Source of the DNA: Neurospora crassa OR74A
Taxonomy: Eukaryota; Ascomycota; Sordariomycetes; Sordariales; Sordariaceae
Assembly (NCBI RefSeq): GCF_000182925.2
Contig: NC_026501.1
Location: 8,845,917-8,909,916, forward strand
Direction: 5' to 3'
Length of the DNA stretch: 64,000 nucleotides
Each line of letters opens with the position of its first letter. The stretch's first letter is position 1. The notes under the pieces are model-generated. The model ran no database searches, was not told the origin of the DNA, and worked only from the letters and a program-made list of their open reading frames with translations. This document shows positions 33,908-45,200 of the stretch, piece by piece. A program made the position numbers and the translations under genes.

Positions 33908-34867
33908 CTAATCCTCAATCGCAAAAGCCTCGCCCAAGTCCTCCACGCGGCGCGGCTGCCAGGAATACTGATTGACCATATGCAAGAAGCGCTCGGTCTT
34001 CCTCTCCATATTTTCCGCTCCCGCTGACTGGAACTCCTTCAAATCTTCCGCGGTGAAGCCCTCTCCCTCGTCATCGTCAATCGTCTCAGCGTCTTTGGCA
34101 AAATTTTGTACACCGGATTCCTGACTCCACACATAGACAGGTCGGCTGGCTCGTTTCATCCCGCGCTTCCGGAAGATATTAGGGCGACGGGGCAGATAGA
34201 TCGTGGGCACGGGTGCAGTGCTTTCGACAGCCGCAATCTGTGACTCGGGGGCGGTTTCGGTAGACGAGTTGGCAAATTGGGCTGAAATTGCTGTCTTCGG
34301 GGAGCTAGGAAAGAGGAAAGAGGTTAGCGATTGCTCGTTGCGAAACAGCGGAAAGGGTAGTATGTTCGAGGATGTAGACCTACCTTTCTGTCGCGGACTT
34401 GCTACAGATGGTGCAAGTAACACCGTCCTGCTGACTTCCACCAGATTTATCGTCTGACACATAAGTCCTTCCGTCTTGTGCGCTTGAGCGAATGTCGACT
34501 TCGATAGGCTTCATCGCATGTTTGCCGTCCATTCGTAATCCCTCGCTAGTTCCAGCCATCTTCACGGTATCCTCATCGACAGAACCAGTAAGATCCAGTC
34601 GCTTAGCCAGTTCAGTGACCTCATCAACACTGAGGGCGTGGCAGTAGGAACGGGTTGTGGTCGGAGAAGCAATGGTGGAGCTTTCCTCGTCTCCCGGCGT
34701 GGGAGTGACCTCAGCGGAGCTTGCGGGCATGTCAACTTTGGTGTCGACTAAAGAAGCTACAGCAAGCTCGTCAGCGATTGTGACAGCGCAGTTGGAGTTG
34801 TTATCTTACCAGGAGGCAAGTCCATCTTGGAGAGAGGAGTACTCTCGTTTGATGAGTTTCCCGGCAT
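33908..34867 (-). CDS. Array gene M: D4 protein ending in UAG
   Basis: Function unknown. Model: exons 34867-34810, 34756-34384 and 34304-33908, introns 53 and 79 nt (GTAAGA and GTAGGT donors, CTGAC and CTAAC branches, TAG acceptors). 275 residues to a TAG at 33910-33908. A C-T-I-C motif lies near residue 140. The C-terminal D4 module (L-P-R-R-P-N-I-F-R, D-L-K-E-F-Q-S, K-T-E-R-F-L, R-V-E-D-L-G-E) is clearly homologous to gene L. The D4 module is complete before the TAG, which is probably a genuine stop, though the frame runs 25 codons further to a TGA at 33832-33830. A UUGAG/CUCAG hairpin places this terminal UAG in its loop. Confidence 0.75.
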
Positions 34868-35819
34868 GAAGTACCGTGCTTGCAGTTGATAAAGGTGGGA
34901 ATTAGATGGAAAAGTCTGTTGTAGGTGAAGTGGTGAAAGAATGTCGCAGGCAAGTTATGTCGAGGCTGGCGCAGAAGGGAGATTGAGATCCCCAAATATC
35001 GATACTTGAAGAAGAGGAGAGCGGAAACTCGAGCAATTGTTTACCAGCCAAATAAACAATACTACGGGAAGACCTGAGCAGCTAGCATTCAATTTCAGCG
35101 ACAGCGGCAGTTTTCTGGCGGCGAGAATCGCTCTGGCAGCTGCCAAGCGCCCAAACCTTGTGCTATCATCATCTGCCTGGTTGCTATGGTGATTGAGTTT
35201 CAAGATCGTCTGTTTGTCAAGGTTCCACGGGTTAATCGTCTCGGTAATTTTATGCCCTTCACTTGTTACCTACCTCTAGGTAGCCGACGAGATAGGTGGA
35301 GGCACGAAGGCCGCTGTTGTGAATACACATGACATGTTGATTAGATGCGGACGGGACAGAATAGCAGATAGCACACAACGGACTGCTAGGGTACCTATAG
35401 AGCGAAGTAGGAGCACGATCAAGAACAGAAAATCACCCGGAGACCATAAGTGGCGAAGTGACACGGAGGTAGGCGGAATAGAAGCAGATGTTTCGCTCGA
35501 TATCTATGCTTTTGAATGAAGAAAGAAAACTTATGTCCCACCCGTTAAACTCCATCCACCATGAAACTACCCCAGAAACTCGTAGTTAACAGGGTCAAAT
35601 AACCAAAAAAAAAAAAAAAAAAAAGCTGTCTCTGTGTAGTAACTGTTATCCTCAGCACCCGACACAGCTCTTTGTCCGTCAGCTCCTCCAGGTATCCAAT
35701 CGTTCAAACTCATCGACGAGTATTTATGTCCTTCCCCAACGGCGGCCTTGACCTCGTGCTCCTTCTCGCTCAATTGCGATTTCCTATCTCCTTCTCCGGA
35801 TTCCCGTCTTCGTCCTCTC

Positions 35820-36434
35820 CTACTTGGAATCCCTGAGCTCAGGGTCGATTTTCTCCGTTTCCAACTCCATATCTCCAATCTCCGAGTTAAGCATCTCCAG
35901 CGACGGGTCAGGAGCTTCCTCCGCCGCATCAAACTCAGCAAGGAGTTCTTCATCATCATGATCATCCGATCCTTCCTCCGTCTCGTCGTCCTCCTCCTCT
36001 CGCTGGTCCCGGTCCATCTTCCAGGCAAGGAAGTCCTTGAACTCCTTGTCCGTCATGTGCACATACCCGCCGCCTTCCTCGAGCAGATACCAAAACCCAT
36101 TGTCGAGCTGGGCGTACTCGGTGTTGAGCTCCGGTCGCTTGACGATTTGAATGACTCCGGGCTGCCAATCTGGTTTGTACTTGGAGATGTCAAAGAAGGC
36201 GTAGACGGGTGCGGCAGGCTCGCCTCCATGTGGTGGGGCGGCAATGGCACGTTGGGCATCTGTTAGCCCGGTTGGCTTTGCGTTCCTAGGTGAAGTACGG
36301 TAGAGTTAGCAAAGGCTATGCAAATAGGCTATGGCGACGACGACGGCTTACTTTATACTCCATTTTCGGATGTAATGGGGCTGGCCCACTTGCTTGCGCT
36401 CGAACAAGTGCTTGAAGAGGAGAGAGTGTGACAT
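35820..36434 (-). CDS. Array gene N: short WY-module protein
   Basis: Function unknown. Model: exons 36434-36352 and 36285-35820, intron 66 nt (GTAAGC donor, GCTAAC branch, TAG acceptor), 182 residues. D1 is complete (I-V-K-R-P-E-L-N-T-E-Y...N-G-F-W-Y...F-K-D-F-L-A-W), preceded by V-Y-A-F-F-D-I-S-K-Y and followed by a very acidic tail ending in L-R-D-S-K and TAG at 35822-35820. Beyond the TAG the frame reaches another TAG after 11 codons and has no module, so this stop is taken as the true end. The start at M-S-H-S-L-L-F is the first ATG in frame; a longer overlapping frame from 36684 belongs to another phase. Confidence 0.7.
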
Positions 36435-38284
36435 CTTGAGTAATGGATGTTGACAGTCGACAAAGTGCCACGGATTGTACCGGCTGGGTAGTTAAGCGAT
36501 GGTGAATGTCGGATTGTGAGAGGGTGTAAATCGTTTGTGTGCGATGTTGCTTGCTGGTGTCGACTTGGTCGAGGTGAATTCTGGTGTCGAGTTGTCCGAA
36601 AGTCTCGCTGGAAGAGGTGCGAAGAAAGGTGGCGGAGAGGGAAAGAGTTGGTGATGTCGAGCGGGAGAAGATATAGAGGTTCAAATGGTTATTCGGCTAT
36701 GTCGATGCTGGAGATGGGATGTTTTCGAAAGTGCTCTTGGAATGTTGAAGTTAGGAATATCGGGGTGATAAAGCGAGGAGTTGAAGAGAAGCTTGAGTCT
36801 AGAGCCTTAGAATTTATATCCCCAATTTTTCCACCATGGCACAAAAAATAAATATAAAAATGATTAATCGGAAGTCCGCCCTTCACTGGTGCCTCGCAGG
36901 TTTAATCGCAGATTATGTATGACCCAAAGTCGTCCGAAGTCAACAGGAAGTCCGGTAAATTGGACCTTGATGCGCACTGCATGCCGGGCTAGGTAGAGGT
37001 ACCTAGAGGTACAGGCTTGGTGGTCTGTGAACCTGACGCCCAGTCGAACGGAGTCACCCGGTCACATTTCCAAAGGCATTTTTAAACAGTAAAGACGCCC
37101 GTATTCAGTGGCAACTACTTGGGAAGTTATGCCCTCGCGTCGATACTCGTTCACTGCGGATTACCGTCGTGACAACATGTATACTTCGAGGACCGGTCGG
37201 TCGGTCGAGGCGGAGGTGCCGGTCTGCCGGGATTCCAGTGCTTGCCGATAGCGCTGCGGCTGGAAGTGAATGTGGCCCACGCAGCGCTACCTGCCGTCTG
37301 GAGACAAAAGCAGCAAAACCCAGCAAGGACACTCAACAGAACAACGAGCATTCAATTGACTTGGGGGCAAATCTACGCCACTAATAAATATATCATCGAG
37401 TAGGTGGTTCAACATGTAGGTTCAAAATTTATTCCATGTTTCCGGGACGCTGTATTTTGCGAGGCAATTGAGAAGTCGTAATCTCCTCGCTCTTCCCCGT
37501 TCGGGTCTTAAGCCTGACTGTGACTGCCCTGTAGCTACCCTAAATTTCAGCGTCCATACCATGGCATGGAACCTGAGCCTGGACATCCATACCTCTAAAA
37601 ATCTGCACCTCCGCAGCCCCCGTCAGGTCCGATGAAAGAAGAGCACCCGCACCGCAAGCCAAAAATGCTCATGCTCATGGGATGCCATGCAATGCCGCCG
37701 AAATAAGGGAGGAACTTCCACTTCTCACCTATGTACGTCCAAGAATAATATTTATATATCTAGCTGCACCATCACACACGCACGCAAGTTGAAAAGAATA
37801 AAAACAAAAACAAAACAAAAAATGGTAACGCAGTCCGAAATCTAATTAACCCTCCCGCATCGCATCGCATCGCATCGCATCGTATCGCAGCGCAGTGCAA
37901 TACTATATATAAACAACGGACAACGGAGTTTGCCCCGGCCACCACCAAGCACCTTACTTACCACAACATGATTTTTTTTTACATCCCAGAACAAACACAA
38001 ATTACCTTACCTACATTATCCACGCACGTCCGCAAAAAAAAACCAGCAAAGGAAAACAACAAAAAACAACAACAGTCATTCTCGAATAATTCCCATGAGA
38101 CAAGTAGAGTAGCCACCTCGTCATCATCGAAACCCCCCACAAACCAGACCAGCCTGACCAGCAGCCCTACTGCGTACGATACTACAACCCCCCTGCCCCA
38201 AAAACAAGAAGAAAAAAAAGAGAGAGAGAGAGAAAAGAACAACTTCCCCCCAAGCCCAGTAGAGAAGATACCACAGCACAACAA
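36435..38284. other. Intergenic region between gene N and tRNA-Leu
   Basis: No supportable gene. The part next to N is its promoter side. A GCATC microsatellite and several A-rich stretches occur between 37.8 and 38.2 kb. Confidence 0.45.
37856..37895. repeat. CGCAT pentamer microsatellite
   Basis: Five perfect CGCAT units followed by degenerate CGTAT and CGCAG units, in non-coding DNA. Confidence 0.85.
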
Positions 38285-38431
38285 TGACAAGAGTGGGAGA
38301 TTCCAACCCGCGCCCTTTCGGAACACGGATACTGAGATCTTTTTTTTTTTTTTTTTTCAAGGGAAACCTCGAAATTAAGGTTTTCTTGTTAAACCTTGAC
38401 GTAGCGCCTTAGACCGCTCGGCCATCTTGCC
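38285..38431 (-). tRNA. tRNA-Leu(CAA), intron-containing, possibly degenerate
   Basis: On the minus strand the 5' end GGCAAGA pairs with the 3' TCTTGTC (one G-U). The D arm has GCCGAGCGGTCTAAGGC, typical of tRNA-Leu. The anticodon loop reads TCAAGG, and the intron contains CCCTTGA, which can pair with the anticodon as usual in tRNA-Leu(CAA) introns. A long variable arm (CGTGTTCCGAAAGGGCG) is present. Oddities: the intron carries an A-run of about 19, and the T-arm (GGGTTGGAATCTCCC) departs from the usual TTCGAAT loop, so this may be a pseudogene. Confidence 0.5.
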
Positions 38432-39251
38432 TTTTGTGAAGGGGTTGATGAGAATTTTGAAATGGATTATGTGGGTTATGAGATGGAGTTTATGATGGGG
38501 TACATATCGCATGGTGTTTGGGGTTGGGGGGGGGCAGGGAATTCCCTCCTAGGTTCCATCTCAGCTGTTTCCTTGGACCCCATGCTGACTGTTTTTTTTG
38601 GGGGGGGGGAGGGGGGAGCACCCTGAAATTGCGAGAGGTACAATGGTGGGCAAGCGAAGCGACTCACCCAGTTACTGCACTATCAAGAGCTGTGCGGAGA
38701 GAGTGAGGGGTGACGATAGCGTCACATCCAAGTCGTTCGCTCGCTTGTTGTGTGTAACTGCGTGCCAATGGCCCAACACCACGGAACTCGCATCCCGCAT
38801 CAATATCCTGCTCAAAATCCAAAACATGGTGCACATCAGGTTTTCATATTCTGCTTTGTACTCAATCAATTGCTATCTCACTGCCTTGTAGTCCATCCTC
38901 AATTTGTACAACCAAATGCTAAAACTTGAAAACTATTCGCTGATGCTGAATGACGATAAGGGGGTAAACGCTACGCTCAACAATGCTTTGATCTCTCCTT
39001 CAAACACTGACAAACCAAAACAGAAATATCAAAAACAGGTGGCAAGTTATGTTCAAACAATCAACCACCAAAACAACGATACCTCTCCCGCCCATTTTCC
39101 GTCCATATGGTGTGGTCCAAAGACCATTGTCAAAGGGCAGCACATCGAGCAATCCGTTCCAGCTGTCCCTCCTGGTAGATACTGGACGGCCGATAAAAGC
39201 TAACTTTGAGTGGCAGCACCCTGAAAAGCAGCTTCATCTTGACCGGCGGCT
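38432..39251. other. Intergenic region 3' of gene O
   Basis: Contains a G-run and a T-run near 38.59 kb and AT-rich stretches. No supportable gene. Confidence 0.4.
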
Positions 39252-42200
39252 TCACCTTGAGTTGCGGTGTTTTCTTTGACGACCTCTTCCTGCGGACTTG
39301 GTCTCCTCCTGGACACTCGGAAGCGTCGAGCTTGTTACGATATTCCCTTCCGCAACAGGAGCCTGCGAAGGGACTTGTTCTCCACGATCACCATCTCCCT
39401 TGAACGAGTCCAACAACTTCTTTTGGTTTGGACTCCAAAGGCGTGGCCCCAACCCTGGCTGATTCGGGCCACTGTGTGAACTGCTCGTCCTTCTGGGCCT
39501 CGAAGGCCTCTCGGCCCTTGAACCCTTTGGGGGATTAGAACCTGACGGATACGGCTCATTTTGTGACCTGCTTGGGTTGCGAGGGTCGTAAAGTTGTCGA
39601 TGATGGTTTGGTTGAGTATACGGCTCATTTTGTGACCTGCTTGGGTTGCGAGGGTCGTAAAGTTGTCGATGATGGTTTGGTTGAGTATACGGCCCTTGTA
39701 GATTTGGTTCAGGAATTGCATCATTGTGCACCCATACAGGTTCCCGTGGCGACATCAAAGGTCCTTGGGATGGGTTGAATTGTGGTTGGAATTCATGCAA
39801 GCCTTGCTGTGGTGCGTTTAAATGCGGTGGAGGCGCATTCCACTGCGGTGGAGGCGCATTCCACTGCGGTTGGGGCACGTATGTTTGTCCTTGGTAGCCA
39901 CTTTGATATGATGATGTTGGATGCGAGACCCGAGTCAGTTCAGCAGGAGGTTGAACAGGCACAGAGGTATGGTCCCAAAAGCTTAGACGATGAGTGGGAC
40001 AATAGAGGAAGCCGTGTTCCCATCCGCACCATTGGCAGAGAAGGGGACGAGCTCGGCTGAGTGAGCCCCAGGTGCAGGAACAACCTGCAGTATATGGTCA
40101 GTATTTATTTAACGCAGAGACTTGAGGTGCAAAAGCTTACGCAGCTTTTCGAATACCCAGTGGCAATTCATGCAGAACATGCCCGCGAAGCCGGTTTCTG
40201 GGGGCTGGTTTTCGAAGTTCTGCACGTGAGTCTGGCCTGGGATCGTGCTTTGAAACTCTGCGGGTAGTCTTGATACCTGAGATGTATCATAGTCTTCTGT
40301 AGGAAGAATCACAGCTTTCTGGGGGACTCCAAGTGACCTTGGTGCTTCGGGTAGCGGGTTTCTAGGTCCTCCTGACTGCTCCTGTTCTGGTGCTGAATTT
40401 TTGGATTCGTTAAAAGGATACGAATTCCAAGACGGAGCGTCAACTGAAGGATACTGGTCCTGCTCGGGTACATGTCCCCAAGCGGGATGTCCTTCCAGCG
40501 GGTATTCCTCGCCATAATTCTACCTCATGCGTTAGTAGTACCCACGATATCCGATGCTGGAAAAGACATACCTCAGGTGCTCCTGGAATTTGACTGCTCA
40601 AGCCCACCGCAGAGCGGCGCTCCCTTTCCCTCCCCCTTTCATGTCCTTGCTCCCGGTTCAGGTTGGGTTGGGCCGAGGACACAATGAATGGAACCCAGTC
40701 AAGAGGTTTTTCAGCCTTCAATTCCGCCTGCACCGCATCAAGCATCCGCTGCTTCGCTTCTATCTTTCGTCGCTCTTCTGCGATTACTCTACGTATAGCG
40801 CGCACTTCCTTCTCCAGTTGTTCATCAATTAGCTTTATCTTCTGAAGCTCTTGCTCTCTGATCATGAGATTGTGATCCCTCAGATGGACAAGTTCCTCCA
40901 TCTTCTCGTTCTGGCGCTTCGCTGCTTCACCATACTCCTCGGCGCTTTCAACCAATTCAAGCCTCTTTGCTTTCAAGTTCAAGCAAACTTGGAGCATTTT
41001 ATCCTTATGCTTTGGTTCCGAGCCATCAAGATTGAAAATTGGCTGGCCAGCATGGGTTCTCTCCTCCTTTTCCTTGACCACCGGGTTTGCAGTTCCACTC
41101 TGGACAACTGGCTTGGGTTTTTCAGCTTCCATATACTTATCCTCGGGTCCACATTCTTTAACCCTTTCATATTCGGCCATTTCACGTGCGATCCTTTGGG
41201 CCGCGAGGTTGTGCCGCTCGAATTCTTCAGCCTTGAATTTTTCGTGCATCAATCTCTCGCGTTCGGCTTCTTCACGCTCTGCCGTCTCGCGAGCAACCCT
41301 TTGACGATTGGCTAATTCACGTTCGAATACCTGGCGCTTAGCTTCCTCATGCTCGGCTTTCTCGCGCTCGGCTTTCTGGTGTTCAGCCCTCTCGTGTGCA
41401 AGCCGTTCCTGTTGGATCTTTCCGCGCTCACTCTTTTCATGTTCGGCTTTCTCGCGTGCGACCCGCTCCTGCTCGGCCTGCTTACGTTCGGCCTGTTCAC
41501 GGGCAACGCGCTCCTGCTCGGCCTTGTCACGCTCAGCTTTCTCATGTTCAGCCTTCTCTCGTGATATACGCTCCTGCTCAGCCTTTTCTTGCTTAGCTCT
41601 CTCACGATCAGCCTTTTCGCGCTCAGCCTTTTCCTGTTTGGCCTTCTCAAGCTCAGCCTTCTTGCGTGAAATGCGTTTCTGCTCAGCCTTTTCTTCTTCC
41701 GCCTTTTTGCGCGCCTCCTCAAGGGCGACCCGCTCACGTTCAGCTTTCTCGAGATCGGCCTTTCGGCGCTCAGCCTTTTCCTGTTCAGCCTTTTTGCGTG
41801 CGATGCGCTCCTGCTCAGCCTTTTCTTGTAGGGCTTTCTCCTGCGCCTTCTCACGTTCAACTCGCTCCTGTTCGGCTTTTTCTTGCTCAGCTTTCTTGCG
41901 CGCCTTCTCAGCTGCGACCCGCTCACGTTCAGCTTTCTCAAGTTCAGCTTTCTCAAGTTCAGCTTTCTCAAGTTCAGCTTTCTTGCGCGCCTTCTCAGCT
42001 GCGATCCGCTCACGTTCAGCTTTCTCAAGTTCAGCTTTCTCAAGTTCAGCTTTCTTGCGCGCCTCCTCAGCTGCAATCCGCTCACGTTCAGCTTTCTCGA
42101 GTTCAGCCTTTTCACGTGCGATGCGCTCCTGCTCAAGCTTCTCGCGCGCCTTCTCACGTTCAACACGCTCCCGTTCGGCCTTTTCTCGCTCGGCTTTTTC

Positions 42201-45200
42201 ACGCTCAGCTTTTTCTTGTTCGGCTTTCTCGCGCGCTTTCTCGAGTGCGACCTGCTCACGTTCAGCTTTTTCACGCTCAGCCTTTTCGCGCTCCGCCCTT
42301 TCTGCCTTCTCTCGTGCAACGCGTTCTTGCTCGGCTTTCTCGTGCTCAAGTCTTTCAGTCTCGACTTTCTGGGCCTTCAGCTGGTCTTCTTGCGCCTTAG
42401 TATCAACCGTTTCTTGATGCTGTGGTGGAACGTATAGTGTCTCCTCGACCTTTTTGTCGTCCATTTTTGTAGCTGGAGTGGCTTCAGGTCCAACATCTTG
42501 CTTTGTTTTGCTTGATGTAGGCTCAAGTTGAGGCTTATTGTCAGTTGGAACTTCAGCCTGGGTCTGATCTGCGCTGTTTCCCTTCTGCAATTCGTTCTTT
42601 TTCTCCCCAAATACAATTGAGGGTCGAGGCGGCTGAGACTTTGTATGAGTACTTTCTTCAGAGATTTTAGCATTCAAATTGTTAATCCTTTTCTTCCAGG
42701 CAGAAGGTTCCGGTTTTTCTACTCGGGCAGGAGCTTGACTCTTCTGTTGGGGTGGTTGCTGTGGCTTCTTCTGAGGTGAAGGCTGGGGTTTCTCCTCGGC
42801 TGGAACTTGAGGCTTTTGCTGAGCTGGAGCTTCATCCTTTCGTTGAGGTGGTTGCTGTGACTTCTTCTGTGCTTGGGACTGTGGTTGCTTCTTAACTGGA
42901 TCCTGTGGCTTCTTCTGAGCTGGAGGCTGTGGCTTCTCCTTAGCTGGAACGGGATGCGTCTTTGGCGCCGGGCCTTTCATGGTCTTCTGAGATTGACCCT
43001 GAGTGTTTTCCGCAGCCGAAGCTTGAGCCTGCTCTTGAGTTTTTTCTTGCGATTTCACCTGTACCAGAGTCTGGGTCTTTCCGCGATCATTGCCATCTGG
43101 CTTCGGTTGAGACCAGGCTTGCTGCGGCTTTCGGGTAGGCGATTGAGGCTTCTGCTGCGGGTTTGCCTTAGCGGAGCTTTGAGACTTCTCTTTAGGCGGG
43201 GCAATCTTGATAATTTTGGGAAGTTTGACTGATGGAGGGGCAGCACCCAGAGCTTCAGGCTTCACCTGCTGTGATGTAGAGGGCAAACTGGGCCATGCCT
43301 CTTCCACCTTCGCCTGCTGAGTAGAAGCAGGTTTGTCGTTGGCATGCATTTGCTTCTTTTTCTCCTCCAACCAGTCCCGTCGTGTTTCCTCATCTTTTTT
43401 CTTAGCCTCCTCCCGTTTAGCTTCCCATTCCCTGCGCCTCCTTATGGCCTCGTAAAAGTTTCTTTGTTTCTCTGCTTCTGTTAGAGGTGTGGGAATACTC
43501 GCTTCAGGAGATTTGGAAATGGCCGGATCAGCAGGCTTGTGAACGTTCGCTTCGGAAGGCTTGGAAATATCGGCTTCAGGGGGTTTATTGATTTTTTCAG
43601 GAGCCTTGTGAACGTTCGCTTCGGAAGGCTTGGAAATGTCGGCTTTAGGGGGTTTAATGATTTTTTCAGCCTCGTCTGTTTTCTTAGCCTCCTCCCGTTG
43701 AGCTTCCCATTCCCTGCGCCTCCTTATGGTCTCGTAAAAGTTTCTTGGTTTCTCTACTTCTGTTAGAGGCGTGGGAATACTCGCTTCAGGGGATTTGGAA
43801 ATGACCGGATCAGCAGGCTTGGGAACGTTCGCTTCGAAAGGCTTGGAAATATCGGCTTCAGGGGGTTTAATGATTTTTTCAGCCTCGTCTTTTTTCTTAG
43901 CCTCCTCCCGTTGAGCTTCCCATTCCCTGCGCCTCCTTATGGTCTCGTAAAAGTTTCTTGGTTTCTCTGCTTCTGTCAGAGCTGTGGGAATACTCGCTTC
44001 AGGAGATTTGGAAATGGCCGGATCAGCAGACTTGGGAACGTTCGCTTCGGAAGCTTTCACAACGCCCGGCTGCTGATTCCCCTTCTTGATCTCTTTGCGC
44101 TTTTCAGCCCCAGCAGCCTCGAGTGCCTGGCGCTTCTCAGCTCCGGCCGCTGCGTGCTTGCGATCGGCATCTTTGGCGGCTTCACTTCTTGCTGCAGCAA
44201 CTTTCGAAGTCTTCAAAAATGGCACAAATTTGTGATTGTCTCTTGTCCTCGACACATCACCTCTCGATGCAGCAACAGAGGTGAGTTTTCCTCCTGGAGT
44301 GAAAGTCTTGGGGGTTTTCTCGACGGTGGTTTTAGCCAAAGTAGCCTCTTCTGCCTCGCGAACGATCCTTCTTCTTTCGGCTGCAGCTGCCTTTTCGTTC
44401 ACGGCCACGTTCCAATTCCCAAGTTCAGCAGCCTTGGCCTTCTCCGCTTTGACGGCGTCCTGCCTCACAAGCTCAAGGAGTCTGAGCTCTTCACGGGCTT
44501 TGTCTTCCGCCTCTTGATACACCTTGACCTTTTCAGACGCTTCTTTTTCTGCAACCGCAGCTTTTTCGGCCAATTCAAGTGCTTTGCGCCTCCTGTCTTC
44601 AAGCGCTTCAGCGTCTTTGGCTTTGCCCTCTTGCGCGGCTTTGCGTCGTTTTTCTTCAAGAGCCTCGGCATCTATGCGGGCTACGGACATTTCAGAATTG
44701 GCCGTTTTGACCTTGTTTTTTTCGGTCTTTGTGAGCCTCTCGGCCTCTGCAACTTTAGCCCTTGCGTGTCCAATTTCCTTGAGCATTTCAGCTTCAGCAG
44801 CCTTGATCCGCTCTCCGAGGGCTTTGTCCTTTTCGGCCTCGGTGGACTTGGCTAGATCGTCAGCTTCCTCTGCCTGTCTGCGCTTTGCATCCTCGGAAGC
44901 TTTTGCGGCTTCTTCTTGTTGGGTTTTGGCAATCTGCTGTGCTAGTTTGCGATCCTCTTCTTCTTGCTTAGCTTTTTGCTGCTCCTCCAATGTTTTGGGC
45001 TTGACATCCCCGTCATTCTTTGCGGTTTCCTCTTCCTCACCCTTGACAGTTTGCTCCGCTGGCTTGCGGTCCGCATCTTCCCGCTCGGCTTTACGCCTTT
45101 CTTCTGCGAGGGTCTTGTACTCCGGAGCTTGTTCTCCCCTTGCCTCGAGGACCTCTGGCTTCTCGGGGTTATCCGGTGTCTTAGCAACATTTGGCTTCTG

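Noticed and set aside
41308-42417. Long plus-strand open frames opposite gene O
   Set aside because: They are mirror readings of the Lys/Glu/Ala repeats (Ser/Arg/Ala-rich) and have no independent features.
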